From Pseudomonadota bacterium (lineage in GTDB: Bacteria; Pseudomonadota; Gammaproteobacteria; Burkholderiales; Thiobacillaceae): a stretch of DNA of 64,000 nt. Position 1 is the stretch's first letter. Each line of letters opens with the position of its first letter. Below are positions 43,535 through 53,425 of this stretch, one piece after another. The notes under the pieces are model-generated. The model ran no database searches. It had not been told where the DNA came from and was given only the letters and a program-made list of their open reading frames with translations. A program made the translations under genes and the position numbers. The stretch lies in the NCBI GenBank assembly GCA_030653935.1, contig JAURYL010000082.1, positions 18,688 to 82,687 on the forward strand. Direction: 5' to 3'.

Positions 43535-45493
43535 ATGTCGGTCACTTCCAAAGACGTAAAGAAAACTGAGGGCGTTGCGTGGCGTCGTTACAAGGACGGC
43601 GAGAAGATAGGCGACTACCGTCGTCCTCAGGACATAATTTTCCAGGCGAGCTGGACCCACAAATGCCCGGAATACGTGCACTCAACCCCGCCCTGTCAGG
43701 GTTCCTGCCCGGCCGGTGAGGACATCCGCGGCTATCTGAACATCGTGCGCGGTATCGAAAAGCCCACCGGCGGCCAGAGCTGGCAGGAATACGCTTTCCG
43801 CCGCCTGACCAGCGCCAATCCCTTCCCCGCCGTGATGGGCCGGGTCTGCCCGGCGCCGTGTGAATCCGGCTGTAACCGCAACCAGGTGGAAGAGAACGTC
43901 GGCATCAACTCCGTCGAACACTTCCTCGGCAACTGGGCACTGGAAAACAACATTGGTTTCGAGAAGCCCGGCGTCGAGTCCGGCAAGAAAGTCGCCATTA
44001 TCGGTGGCGGCCCCGCCGGCCTCGCCGCTGCTTATCAGCTGCGCCGCATGGGCCATGGCTGCACCATATTTGACGACCACGCCGAACTCGGCGGCATGAT
44101 GCGCTACGGCATCCCTGGTTTCCGTACCCCGCGCCAAGTGCTAGATGGTGAGATCAAACGCATCATCGACATGGGTGTGGATACTCGTCTGAACACTCGT
44201 ATCGGCACGGACATCAGCATGGAGCAGATCGAGAAAGACTACGACGCCGTGCTGATCGCCCTGGGTGCCCAGGGTGGCCGTACCCTGCCGGTTGATGGCG
44301 CCGATGCCCCCAACTGTGTTCCCGCTACCGCCTTCCTGCGTGCCTTCAACGAAGGCCGTCTGCAACACGTCGGCAACAAGATCGTGGTTATCGGTGGTGG
44401 CGACACCTCCATCGACGTCGCAACCGTCGCCCGTCGTCTCGGCAAGGTCACTAACGCTTCCACCACCGATCTGCCGGAAATGGTGCTGGCTGGCCATACC
44501 GCGCACGACGTCGCCAGTATTTCCGCTCGTATGGGTGTCGAAGTCGTGCTGATCTCCCGCGCCACCATCGACAAGATGGCCGCCAACAAGCACGAAGTCG
44601 AGCAGGCCAAAGCCGAAGGCATCGAAATCATCGGTGGCGTGACGCCTATCACCGTGATCAAGGATGCATCCGGCCGTGCCACCGCGCTGCGTGTGGCCGA
44701 GTTCGAAGTGGTCGGCAAGGAAACCAAGATCAAGGAAGGCACCGAATTCGACATCACCGGTGACCTGATCGTGTCCGCCATCGGCCAGGCCGTCGACTTT
44801 ACCGGCCTGGAAAGCTTCAACAACAACAATGGCCTGATCCGCGCCGACAAGAACTACCGCTTCCCCAACAAGCCGAACATCTTCGTCGCCGGCGACGTGA
44901 TCCGCCCCCATCTGCTGACCACCGCCATCGGCCACGCCCGCATCTGCGCCGACGGCATCGACGCCTTCCTGAAGGGCGATGAACTGGATCGTCGTCCCAA
45001 GGTTGACGTCGCGCACTGGGACCAGGTACGCAAATGGGTTGAAGCTGGCCATGAGTACAAAGAGCACCACGGCCAGGAAACGGGCAGCGATTCCTGGAAG
45101 GACGTCCTGCATAATTTCGATGACCGTTCCGGCCGCTATGTGATCCCGTCCACCGAAATGTTCCTCGGCCACTTCATGAACGTCCCGCGTAATCAACGTG
45201 GCGTGACCACGTTGGACAAGGATTCCGCGCTGGGCAACTTCGAAGACCGCCTGCACGCCCTGGACGACAAGCAGACCGTGGCGGAAGCCAAGCGCTGCAT
45301 GTCCTGCGGCCTCTGTTTCGAGTGCGACAACTGCGTGATCTATTGCCCGCAGGTTGCCGTGTTCAAGGTCAAGAAGAAGGACAACCCGACCACTGGCCGT
45401 TATGTGGATACCGACTACACCAAGTGCATCGGCTGCCACATTTGTGCCGACGTGTGCCCGACCGGCTACATTCTCATGGGCATGGGCGAGTAA
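43535..45493 (+). CDS. dsrL: NAD(P)H-dependent oxidoreductase DsrL
   Basis: 652 aa GltD-like flavoprotein. An N-terminal cysteine region (CQGSCPAGEDIRGYL and CPAPCESGCNRNQVEENV) precedes the FAD Rossmann motif IIGGGPAGLAAAYQLR and an NAD(P) motif VVIGGGDTSIDVATVARR. The C-terminus has two ferredoxin clusters (CMSCGLCFECDNCVIYCP and CIGCHICADVCPTG). In sulfur oxidisers DsrL takes electrons from DsrAB to reduce NAD+. Confidence 0.96.
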   Translation: MSVTSKDVKKTEGVAWRRYKDGEKIGDYRRPQDIIFQASWTHKCPEYVHSTPPCQGSCPAGEDIRGYLNIVRGIEKPTGGQSWQEYAFRRLTSANPFPAVMGRVCPAPCESGCNRNQVEENVGINSVEHFLGNWALENNIGFEKPGVESGKKVAIIGGGPAGLAAAYQLRRMGHGCTIFDDHAELGGMMRYGIPGFRTPRQVLDGEIKRIIDMGVDTRLNTRIGTDISMEQIEKDYDAVLIALGAQGGRTLPVDGADAPNCVPATAFLRAFNEGRLQHVGNKIVVIGGGDTSIDVATVARRLGKVTNASTTDLPEMVLAGHTAHDVASISARMGVEVVLISRATIDKMAANKHEVEQAKAEGIEIIGGVTPITVIKDASGRATALRVAEFEVVGKETKIKEGTEFDITGDLIVSAIGQAVDFTGLESFNNNNGLIRADKNYRFPNKPNIFVAGDVIRPHLLTTAIGHARICADGIDAFLKGDELDRRPKVDVAHWDQVRKWVEAGHEYKEHHGQETGSDSWKDVLHNFDDRSGRYVIPSTEMFLGHFMNVPRNQRGVTTLDKDSALGNFEDRLHALDDKQTVAEAKRCMSCGLCFECDNCVIYCPQVAVFKVKKKDNPTTGRYVDTDYTKCIGCHICADVCPTGYILMGMGE

Positions 45494-45499
45494 AAAAGG

Positions 45500-45949
45500 A
45501 TGAACGGCATGGCGAGACTGGCCAACTGGCTGCGCCTCGCCGCCCTCCTAGGCGCGGCGGCCATGTTGGCCGCCCCGGCGTTCGAGGCGGCGGCTGGCGT
45601 GGATCTACCCAAGCTTGAGAAAGGCAAGGGTGACAAGTGCGTGGAAGATACTGATTTCATGCGACGCAACCACATGGAACTGCTCAAGCATCAACGCAAT
45701 GACACGCTGCGCAAGGGTATCCGCACCACCCGTCACAGCCTCAAGGGCTGCGTGGAGTGTCACGCCGGCGCCAAGAGTGGCAGCGTGGCAGCCTCCAAGG
45801 AGGATTTCTGCGTCGCCTGTCACAGCTTCGCGGGCGCCAAGCTCGATTGCTGGGATTGCCATGCCACGAAGCCGGGCAAACGTTCCGTGCATCAGGCCGC
45901 GCAACCCGCCGCCAGTCCTCTCATGCCCACATCGGGAGGCGCGAAATGA
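45500..45949 (+). CDS. dsrJ: Periplasmic triheme cytochrome c DsrJ
   Basis: 149 aa with signal peptide and three CXXCH motifs (CVECH 84-88, CVACH 104-108, CWDCH 117-121). An extra cysteine, C47 in DKCVED, lies ahead of the first motif; the corresponding residue in Allochromatium gives unusual His/Cys haem ligation. It overlaps the dsrO start by 4 bp. Confidence 0.95.
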   Translation: MNGMARLANWLRLAALLGAAAMLAAPAFEAAAGVDLPKLEKGKGDKCVEDTDFMRRNHMELLKHQRNDTLRKGIRTTRHSLKGCVECHAGAKSGSVAASKEDFCVACHSFAGAKLDCWDCHATKPGKRSVHQAAQPAASPLMPTSGGAK

Positions 45950-46689
45950 GCGAATCCATGAATTCGAAACCTGAAGGTCGCCGCGAATTTCTCAAGACCA
46001 GCGCGGTGGTCGCGGGCGTGACCCTGGGCCCCGGCGTGCTGTTCTACGGCGTCGCCCAGAGCCGAGCGCCCGAGGAAGGTGCTTCCAGCGCCAATCGCTG
46101 GGGGATGCTGATCGATACCACCAAGTGTGGTGATGGCTGCGACGATTGCGTCACCGCCTGCAACACGGAAAACGGCCTCTCCGGCCACACTGGACCGCAA
46201 GACAGCCAGTGGATTCGCAAGGTAGACATCAAGGATCTGCGCACTGGATACGTGCAAAGCCTGCCGATGATGTGTCAGCACTGCGAGAACGCGCCCTGTG
46301 TGGATGTCTGTCCGACCGGCGCTTCCATGAAGCGCGAGGATGGCATCGTTCTGGTGGATCGCCACAGTTGTATCGGCTGTCGTTACTGCATGATGGCCTG
46401 CCCGTACAAGGCACGCTCCTTCGTCCATGAGCCACTGACCGACCAGAACCCTGAAGTGCCACGCGGCAAGGGTTGTGTCGAATCCTGTACTTTCTGCGTG
46501 CAGCGCGTGGATCGGGGCGAACAACCCGCCTGCGTCGAGGCTTGTGAAGCCAAGGGTCACAAGGCCATGATTTTCGGTGACCTCAGGGATCCCGAGAGCG
46601 AAGTATCCAAAGTACTCAAGTCCACCGACAGTGTCGAAGTCAGGGCCGACCTCGCGCTCAACACTGGCGTTCGTTACCAAGGGATTTAA
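45946..46689 (+). CDS. dsrO: Periplasmic iron-sulfur protein DsrO
   Basis: 247 aa. A Tat signal with GRREFLK near the N-terminus is followed by ferredoxin-like cysteine clusters for several [4Fe-4S] centres: CGDGCDDCVTACN, CQHCENAPCVDVCP, CIGCRYCMMACP and CVESCTFC. It passes electrons between DsrP and DsrJ. The ATG at 45946 overlaps the dsrJ stop (ATGA) and has GGGAGG upstream. Confidence 0.96.
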   Translation: MSESMNSKPEGRREFLKTSAVVAGVTLGPGVLFYGVAQSRAPEEGASSANRWGMLIDTTKCGDGCDDCVTACNTENGLSGHTGPQDSQWIRKVDIKDLRTGYVQSLPMMCQHCENAPCVDVCPTGASMKREDGIVLVDRHSCIGCRYCMMACPYKARSFVHEPLTDQNPEVPRGKGCVESCTFCVQRVDRGEQPACVEACEAKGHKAMIFGDLRDPESEVSKVLKSTDSVEVRADLALNTGVRYQGI

Positions 46690-46692
46690 GAC

Positions 46693-47910
46693 ATGGCACA
46701 GCAACTCTGCATGAACCAAAGCCAGTGCCGCACCGGCCAGTACATCGCCTTGCTCGCGCTGGGCGGCCTGGTTGTCCTCGGGGCTATGTACGCCTTCTTC
46801 ACCCTGGAGCATCACGGTCACGTCCTCACCGGGATGAACAACCAGATCGTCTGGGGACTGCCGCACGTGTTCGCCGTATTCCTGATCGTCGCCGCCTCCG
46901 GCGCGCTCAACGTGGCGTCCATCGGCTCGGTCTTCGGCAAACAGGTCTACAAGTCCCGCGCGCCGCTTTCCGGCATGCTGGCGCTTGCCTTGCTTGCAGG
47001 CGGCCTGGCCGTGCTGGTGCTTGACCTTGGGCGTCCGGATCGGTTGATCGTGGCCATGACCCACTACAACTTCAAATCCATCTTTGCCTGGAACATGATC
47101 TTCTACAACGGCTTCTTCGTCATTGTGGGTCTGTACCTGGTCACCCTGATGGATCGCCGGCTCAAGGGGTGGACCAAGCCACTGGGTTACACCGCCTTCT
47201 TCTGGCGTTTGTCACTGACCACCGCCACCGGTTCCATCTTCGGCTTCCTGGTCGCTCGCGCCGGATACAACTCTGCGCTGATGGCGCCGATGTTCGTCAT
47301 CATGTCGTTCGCCTATGGTCTGGCCGTGTTCATGGTGGTGCAGTCGGGCATGTACCGCTGGAACGGCATCACGTTGGATGACGGCGTCCGCCGTCGCATG
47401 AAGAACCTGTTGGCGGTGTTCGTCGGTGCTTCGCTCTACTTCACCGTCGTCTTTCACCTGACCAACCTGTACTTCGCCAAGCAATGGGAATTCGAGCGTT
47501 TCATTCTGCTCGACGGCGGCATCTACACCACGGTGTTCTGGGTCGGTCAGATTTTCCTGGGCGGTATCCTGCCCCTGATCCTGCTGTTCCTGCCCCGCTC
47601 CAAGGATGCGCAGAAGATGTGTTTCTGTTTCCTGGCGCCGCTGTTGGTGATCCTCGGTGGTTTCGCGCAGATGTACGTGACCATCGTCGGCGGCCAGGCC
47701 TTCCCGTTGCCGCTGTTCCCCGGACACGAAGTCCAAAGCAGTTTCTACGATGGTGTGGTCAACAGCTACCAACCCAGCGTTTACGAGTGGTTGCTGGCCA
47801 TGGGTGGTGTTGGTGTCACCTTCCTGCTGACCGTGATCGCCGTGCGCGTGTTCAAGTTCATGCCGCAGGATGACTTCAAGACCCTGCAATCGCGCAGGGG
47901 CACGGACTGA
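46693..47910 (+). CDS. dsrP: NrfD-family membrane subunit DsrP
   Basis: 405 aa with about ten membrane helices, NrfD/PsrC family. It begins TGQYIALLALGGLVVLG and carries NNQIVWGLPHVFAVFLIVAA. It is the second quinone-reactive membrane subunit of DsrMKJOP. A strong terminator 23 bp after its stop ends the main dsr transcript. Confidence 0.95.
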   Translation: MAQQLCMNQSQCRTGQYIALLALGGLVVLGAMYAFFTLEHHGHVLTGMNNQIVWGLPHVFAVFLIVAASGALNVASIGSVFGKQVYKSRAPLSGMLALALLAGGLAVLVLDLGRPDRLIVAMTHYNFKSIFAWNMIFYNGFFVIVGLYLVTLMDRRLKGWTKPLGYTAFFWRLSLTTATGSIFGFLVARAGYNSALMAPMFVIMSFAYGLAVFMVVQSGMYRWNGITLDDGVRRRMKNLLAVFVGASLYFTVVFHLTNLYFAKQWEFERFILLDGGIYTTVFWVGQIFLGGILPLILLFLPRSKDAQKMCFCFLAPLLVILGGFAQMYVTIVGGQAFPLPLFPGHEVQSSFYDGVVNSYQPSVYEWLLAMGGVGVTFLLTVIAVRVFKFMPQDDFKTLQSRRGTD

Positions 47911-47933
47911 CCACGGTTGATGCTTGTTGACGC

Positions 47934-47968
47934 AAAAAGCCGACAGAAATAGTCGGCTTTTTGTTTTT
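47934..47968 (+). terminator. Strong terminator after dsrP
   Basis: 11-bp perfect stem AAAAAGCCGAC/GTCGGCTTTTT with a 7-nt loop, followed by GTTTTT. It separates the structural dsr genes from dsrN-dsrR-cysG. Confidence 0.93.
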
Positions 47969-47987
47969 CACCGGTAAAATTCCCGCC

Positions 47988-49364
47988 ATGCCTCATTTGT
48001 ATCTTTCCGCCGCGCACAAATCCTCGGGCAAGACTACGCTGACGCTGGGCCTTTGCCGTGCCCTGGCGAATCGCGGCATGCGGGTCCAGGCGTTCAAGAA
48101 AGGGCCCGACTACATCGATCCAATCTGGCATGGTCTCGCGGCGCGACGGCCGAGCTACAACCTCGACTTCCACATGATGCGTGTGCCGGAAATCGACCAG
48201 CTGTTCGCCCGCCACGCCTGTGCCGCCGACATCTCCCTGATCGAAGGCAACAAGGGTCTGTATGACGGCATGGACGTCGAAGGCTCGAACAGCAATGCCG
48301 CCCTCGCCAAACAACTTGGTGCCCCGGTGGTGCTGGTACTCGACACCATCGGCATGACGCGCGGCATCGCGCCGCTGATTCTCGGGTACCGGGCTTTCGA
48401 CCCGGCGGTCAATATCGCCGGCATCATTCTCAACAAGGTGGGTGGTCCGCGCCATGAGGGCAAGCTGCGTGAAGTGATCGCGCGCTATACCGATGTGCCG
48501 GTGCTGGGCGTCGTCTACAAGAACGAGCAAATGGCCATCGCCGAACGCCACCTCGGCCTGGTGCCCGGTAACGAGGCGGCGGCGGCGGAAGCCCGCATCG
48601 AAGCCATCGCCACGGTCATCGAGGCGCAGGTCGATATCGACGGTTTGCTGGAAGTCGCGCGACGGGCGCCCGCGCCGGCCAAGCCGGCGCCACCGATTTC
48701 CGCGCCGCGAGGTCCGCGCATCGCCTACGCGCATGACCGCGCCTTCGGCTTCTACTACCAGGAGGACCTTGATAGCCTGCGCGATGCCGGCGTCGAACTG
48801 CTGCCGCTGAACACCCTGGAGGCGCCGCAGTTGCCGCCGGTGGACGGCCTGTTGCTGGGTGGTGGTTTTCCCGAGATGTTCATCGAGGGACTCACCGCCA
48901 ATGCCAGCCTGCGCCATGACATCGCCCGCCAGATCGAGGCCGGCCTGCCGGTCTACGCGGAGTGCGGCGGCCTCATGTATCTCGCGCGGTCGCTACGCTG
49001 GAACGAGCGCCTGGGTGAGATGGTCGGCGTATTGCCCGGCGATGTGATCATGGGCGACCGTCCCGTCGGCCGCGGCTATGCCGAGGTGAAGGAGACGGCG
49101 GCCGCGCCCTGGCCGGCGCAATCGCGCACCATCCCGGCACACGAATTTCACTACTCGCACTTGGAAAACCTGCCTGACGACCTCAACTACGCCTACCAGG
49201 TGCGGCGTGGACATGGCATGGACGGGCGGCGCGACGGATTTGTCCATCGCAACCTGCTCGCCGCTTACTGCCATCGTCGAGGCTCGGGCGAACAAGGCTG
49301 GATCGCGCCTTTCCTGGAAAAAGTACGATCACGAACCGGCACGTCCACGCCACTGGCAGCCTGA
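47988..49364 (+). CDS. dsrN: Siroheme amidase DsrN (CbiA/CobB-like)
   Basis: 458 aa. The P-loop SSGKTTLTLGLCRAL lies near the N-terminus and a glutamine amidotransferase domain (LLGGGFPEMF and ECGGLMYLARSL) at the C-terminus, as in cobyrinic acid a,c-diamide synthases. In dsr operons the enzyme is thought to amidate siroheme to the siroheme amide of DsrAB. The ATG at 47988 lies only 20 bp beyond the terminator, so a promoter must overlap it or read-through is needed. Confidence 0.93.
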   Translation: MPHLYLSAAHKSSGKTTLTLGLCRALANRGMRVQAFKKGPDYIDPIWHGLAARRPSYNLDFHMMRVPEIDQLFARHACAADISLIEGNKGLYDGMDVEGSNSNAALAKQLGAPVVLVLDTIGMTRGIAPLILGYRAFDPAVNIAGIILNKVGGPRHEGKLREVIARYTDVPVLGVVYKNEQMAIAERHLGLVPGNEAAAAEARIEAIATVIEAQVDIDGLLEVARRAPAPAKPAPPISAPRGPRIAYAHDRAFGFYYQEDLDSLRDAGVELLPLNTLEAPQLPPVDGLLLGGGFPEMFIEGLTANASLRHDIARQIEAGLPVYAECGGLMYLARSLRWNERLGEMVGVLPGDVIMGDRPVGRGYAEVKETAAAPWPAQSRTIPAHEFHYSHLENLPDDLNYAYQVRRGHGMDGRRDGFVHRNLLAAYCHRRGSGEQGWIAPFLEKVRSRTGTSTPLAA

Positions 49365-49425
49365 CGGCTCCCGCGCGGACAGTCACGAAACGGGGCATGG
49401 CCCCACTACTGCAAGGAAACGAATC

Positions 49426-49797
49426 ATGATCAGTTTGACCAAAGAAGCCGCTGAGCAAATCCGCTCCTCGGCACAACAGTCCGGTGCCGACAACATGGCC
49501 CTGCGTATCGCCGCCCGTGTCAATCAGGCCGGCATGCTGGAATTCGGCATGGGCTTCGATGACGAGCGCACCAATGACACGCTGGTCGATTCCTGGGGTG
49601 TGACCCTCCTGGTCAACGCCGAAAGCGCGCCGATGCTGGACGATGTCACCATCGACTTCTCCGAGGTCAATCCCGGCGAGCACCGCTTTGTGTTCATGAA
49701 AGCCAGCGCCCAGGAAGGCGGTTGCAGCACGGCCGCCGGTAACAGCGGCGGTGGCTGCGGTGGTTGCGGTAGCAGTGGTGGCGGTTGCGGCTCTTGA
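49426..49797 (+). CDS. dsrR: IscA/ErpA-like protein DsrR
   Basis: 123 aa, A-type carrier fold: ISLTKEAAEQIRSSAQQ at the start and VTIDFSEVNPGEHRFVFMKA in the core. The first IscA cluster cysteine is replaced (RVNQAGMLEF). The tail is unusual: about 28 residues almost wholly Gly, Ser and Cys (GGGCGGCGSSGGGCGS) with four cysteines. DsrR of Allochromatium affects dsr expression after transcription. AAGGAA precedes the ATG. Confidence 0.9.
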   Translation: MISLTKEAAEQIRSSAQQSGADNMALRIAARVNQAGMLEFGMGFDDERTNDTLVDSWGVTLLVNAESAPMLDDVTIDFSEVNPGEHRFVFMKASAQEGGCSTAAGNSGGGCGGCGSSGGGCGS

Positions 49798-49866
49798 ACA
49801 ACCCTCCTTGGTTGGGAACGCTCCGCATTCCCCAGCTTGCCCCAAGTAACTTCTAACTGGTTCGCA

Positions 49867-51306
49867 ATGGACTATTTACCGATTTTTCTCGACCTGCGTG
49901 GTCGCAAGGGCCTGGTTGTTGGCGGTGGCGACACCGCCGCGCGCAAGGCGACTCTCATGCTCAATGCCGGCGCCTGGGTACATGCGGTTTCCCCAGCCCC
50001 CCTGGCTGACGCCTTCAAGGAATTGGCCGGCGACGACCGTCTGATCCATATCGAATCCGCTTTCCAGGAAAAGCACCTGGATGGCATGGATGTGGTGTTC
50101 GCCGCCTCTGACGACGACAGCCTGAACAAGGCCGTGCATGACGCCGCGCGCGCCCGCCATATCCCGGTGAACGTGGTGGACAAGCCCGAGGTGTGCTCCT
50201 TCATCATGCCTTCCATCATCGACCGCTCGCCGGTGATGGTGGCGGTCTCCAGCGGCGGCGAGGCGCCGGTGCTCTCGCGCCTGCTGCGCGCCCGCCTGGA
50301 GACCCTGATTCCCGCCGGCTACGGCCGCCTCGCCGCCATCGCCGGTCGCTTCAAGAAGGCGGTACGCGGCAAGTTCGGCAGCACCGAGCAGCGCCGCAAA
50401 TTCTGGGAAAAGGCCTTTCTTTCGCCGATCGCGGAAATGGTGTTCGCCGGGCGTGAACAGGAAGCCGAAGCCAGTCTCCAGACCATGCTCGACGCCGAAG
50501 GCAACGCGCCGGAGACCGGCGAGGTCTATCTGGTCGGCGCCGGCCCCGGCAACCCGGATCTGCTCACCTTCCGCGCGCTGCGTTTGATGCAGCAGGCCGA
50601 TGTGGTGGTCTATGACCGCCTGGTTTCGCCGCCGATCCTGGATATGTGCCGGCGCGATGCCGACCGTTTCTATGTCGGCAAGGAGCGCGACAACCACGCC
50701 GTGCCGCAGGACGAGATCAACATGGTCCTGGTGCGACTGGCCAAGGAAGGCAAGCGGGTGCTGCGGCTGAAAGGCGGCGACCCGTTTATCTTCGGTCGTG
50801 GCGGTGAGGAAATCGAAACCCTGCGCGAGCATGGCGTGCCGTTCCAGGTGGTGCCGGCGGTGACGGCGGCGGCGGGCGTGGCGGCTTATGCCGGTATTCC
50901 GCTCACTCACCGCGACCACGCCCAGGCGCTGATTCTGGTCACCGGCCACCTCAAGGACGGCAGCATGGACCTGGATTGGGACATGCTTTGTCGGCCGCGC
51001 CAGACCATCGTCATCTATATGGGTCTGAAGGGTCTGGTCACCCTGTGCGAGCAGATGAAGCTGCACGGAATGCCCGGCGACACCCCGATGGCCATCGTGC
51101 AGCAGGGCACCACGCTGAACCAGAGAACCGTCACCGGCACCCTGGATAGTTTGCCGACGCTCGCCGCCAAGGCACAGCTGAAACCGCCGACCCTGATCAT
51201 CGTCGGCAGCGTCGTCAGCCTCCATGCCAAGCTCAATTGGTTCAATCCGGAGCCGACGGACGACGACCACTGGCATACCCCGCTGGACCGTCCGGCGAGC
51301 ATGTAG
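49867..51306 (+). CDS. cysG: Siroheme synthase CysG
   Basis: 479 aa trifunctional enzyme. The N-terminal domain (about 1-210) contains the NAD-binding VVGGGDTAARKATLML and makes sirohydrochlorin and inserts iron. The C-terminal SUMT methylase domain starts near VYLVGAGPGNPDLLTFRALRLMQQADVV and includes RLKGGDPFIFGRGGEE. It supplies siroheme for DsrAB and probably assimilatory sulfite reductase. It lies in line with dsrN and dsrR. Confidence 0.96.
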   Translation: MDYLPIFLDLRGRKGLVVGGGDTAARKATLMLNAGAWVHAVSPAPLADAFKELAGDDRLIHIESAFQEKHLDGMDVVFAASDDDSLNKAVHDAARARHIPVNVVDKPEVCSFIMPSIIDRSPVMVAVSSGGEAPVLSRLLRARLETLIPAGYGRLAAIAGRFKKAVRGKFGSTEQRRKFWEKAFLSPIAEMVFAGREQEAEASLQTMLDAEGNAPETGEVYLVGAGPGNPDLLTFRALRLMQQADVVVYDRLVSPPILDMCRRDADRFYVGKERDNHAVPQDEINMVLVRLAKEGKRVLRLKGGDPFIFGRGGEEIETLREHGVPFQVVPAVTAAAGVAAYAGIPLTHRDHAQALILVTGHLKDGSMDLDWDMLCRPRQTIVIYMGLKGLVTLCEQMKLHGMPGDTPMAIVQQGTTLNQRTVTGTLDSLPTLAAKAQLKPPTLIIVGSVVSLHAKLNWFNPEPTDDDHWHTPLDRPASM

Positions 51307-51359
51307 CCTTGCTCCCTCTCCCCTCAGTACCCCGGAGGGGGAGGGGAGTGAAAAATGGC

Positions 51360-51547
51360 GCTTTTCTCGTTACCTGGTGATGCGGTCGGCGTAGTGGTTC
51401 CCCCCTTTGTTAAAGGGGGGGTAGGGGGGATTTCTGAGGCGGCAGTTCAGGCAAACGTCGCTAAATCCCCCTCATTCCCCCTTTGGAAAAGGGGGAGGCC
51501 ACTCCCTCCGACACCATCTGACGCATCACCAGTTAACGAGAAAAAGC
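51360..51547. repeat. 188-bp inverted-repeat element
   Basis: Left arm 51360-51384 (GCTTTTCTCGTTACCTGGTG...) and right arm 51522-51547 are complementary apart from one mismatch and a one-base indel. Inside are two smaller palindromes of the CCCCCTTTGTTAAAGGGGG and CCCCCTTTGGAAAAGGGGG kind, a dispersed proteobacterial repeat. It ends 37 bp before the ABC transporter start. Confidence 0.8.
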
Positions 51548-51584
51548 CTGATAAATGGCCCGCGGTCACGCCCGTTTTGATTCC

Positions 51585-53348
51585 ATGACCCCCCACACCA
51601 CCGCCGGCCAATGGCGGGCGGCGTGGTCGCTGGCGCCTTACGTCTGGCGCTACAAGGGGCGGGTACTGGCGGCGTTCGCGCTGCTGTTGTGTGCCAAGTT
51701 GGCGAATGTCTCAGTGCCGCTGGTGCTGAAGGAAATTGTCGACCGGGTAGGGCAGGCCGACGCCGTCACCCTGGCTGTGCCGATCCTGTTCGTTGTCCTT
51801 TATGGCCTGCTTCGATTCGGCAATACCGCTTTTACCGAACTGCGTGACGCGCTGTTCGCACGGGTGCTGCAACGCGCCATGCGCGGCGCCATCCACGATG
51901 TGTTCAAGCACCTGCACGCGCAATCCCTGCGTTTCCACCTGGAGCGCCACACTGGCGGCCTGGCGGTGGATATCGAGCGCGGCGCCCGCTCGATCCGCTT
52001 TCTGATCAACTTCACCCTGTTCAACATCGGTCCGACGCTGCTGGAAATCCTCATGGTGGCCGGTGTCCTGTTCGTCAAATACGACCCCCGGTTTGGCGCC
52101 ATTACCCTGCTGACCCTCGCGGTCTATCTCGCCTTCACCATTGCCATCACCAACTGGCGCCTGCAATACCGCCGCGCCATGAACGAAAGCGACTCGCGCG
52201 CCAACGCCCGCGCGGTGGACAGCCTGCTCAACTACGAGACGGTGAAGTATTTCAACAACGAGCAATATGAGTCCGACCGCCTCAAGGCCGATCTTCGCCG
52301 CGCCGAGGACGCCACCGTGCAAAGCGAGATTTCCCTGGCCTGGCTCAACGCCGGCCAGGCCTTCATCATCGCTATCGGTGTCACCGCCATGATGGGTTTG
52401 GCGGCGCAAGGCGTGGCTGAAAAACACATGACCCTGGGCGACCTGGTGCTGGTCAACGCCTATCTGATCCAGTTGTTCATTCCGCTCAATTTCCTCGGCA
52501 CCATCTACCGCGAGATCCGCAACGCCCTCACCGACATGGAAAAGCTGTTCGGCCTGCTGCGCCGACCGCCCGAGATTGTCGACGCGGAGGACGCGCGCGA
52601 ACTGGTCATCGACCGGGGCGAGGTGCGTTTCGAACAGGTCGGCTTCGCCTATGACCCGAGGCGGCCGATCCTGGAGGACATCAGTTTCGTCATTCCCGCC
52701 GGTCACAAGCTCGCCGTCGTCGGTGCCAGCGGTGTCGGCAAGTCCACGCTTTCGCGGTTGTTGTTCCGTTTCTTCGAGGTCGGTGCCGGGCGCATCCTGA
52801 TCGACGGCCAGGACATCCGCGCGGTTACCCAGGCCAGCCTGAGAAAGCAGATCGGCATGGTTCCCCAGGACACCGTGCTGTTCAACGACAGCCTCTATCA
52901 CAACATCGCCTACGGTCGTCCCGAGGCCACTCGCGCCGAGGTGCTGGAAGCCGCCCGCGCCGCCAGTCTCGACCAGTTCATTACCAGCCTGCCGGACGGC
53001 TACGACACCGTGGTCGGCGAGCGCGGCCTGAAGCTCTCCGGCGGCGAGAAGCAGCGCGTCGCCATCGCCCGCGCCATCCTCAAGAACCCGCCGATCATGG
53101 TGTTCGACGAAGCCACCTCCTCGCTCGATACCGCCACCGAGCAGGCCATCGGCCAGGAACTCGCGCGCATCGCGGAAAACCGCACCACGCTGGTCATCGC
53201 CCACCGCTTGTCGACGGTGGTGGACGCCGACGAAATCCTGGTGTTGGAAGGCGGCCGCATCGTCGAACGCGGCAACCACGCCGCGCTGCTGGCCGTCGAC
53301 GGACGTTATGCCGCGATGTGGCGGTTGCAATTGCGGGACGCCGATTAG
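51585..53348 (+). CDS. Atm1-type half ABC exporter
   Basis: 587 aa with fused membrane (six helices) and ATPase domains. [20 protein letters not shown] is the Atm1/ABCB7 signature. Walker A is GASGVGKST, signature LSGGEKQR, Walker [13 protein letters not shown]. Relatives export glutathione persulfide or polysulfide and metal-thiolate complexes, and the dsr cluster upstream fits that theme. The ATG at 51585 is preferred over 51555. It may share its message with no neighbour, since a repeat precedes it. Confidence 0.9.
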   Translation: MTPHTTAGQWRAAWSLAPYVWRYKGRVLAAFALLLCAKLANVSVPLVLKEIVDRVGQADAVTLAVPILFVVLYGLLRFGNTAFTELRDALFARVLQRAMRGAIHDVFKHLHAQSLRFHLERHTGGLAVDIERGARSIRFLINFTLFNIGPTLLEILMVAGVLFVKYDPRFGAITLLTLAVYLAFTIAITNWRLQYRRAMNESDSRANARAVDSLLNYETVKYFNNEQYESDRLKADLRRAEDATVQSEISLAWLNAGQAFIIAIGVTAMMGLAAQGVAEKHMTLGDLVLVNAYLIQLFIPLNFLGTIYREIRNALTDMEKLFGLLRRPPEIVDAEDARELVIDRGEVRFEQVGFAYDPRRPILEDISFVIPAGHKLAVVGASGVGKSTLSRLLFRFFEVGAGRILIDGQDIRAVTQASLRKQIGMVPQDTVLFNDSLYHNIAYGRPEATRAEVLEAARAASLDQFITSLPDGYDTVVGERGLKLSGGEKQRVAIARAILKNPPIMVFDEATSSLDTATEQAIGQELARIAENRTTLVIAHRLSTVVDADEILVLEGGRIVERGNHAALLAVDGRYAAMWRLQLRDAD

Positions 53349-53425
53349 GTTGCCGCGTCGCGCGTGTTTGAGCCGCCCCGCCCCAGGCGCGTATATTCGA
53401 CCGTTTCGTTTCAACGGCCCCAACC

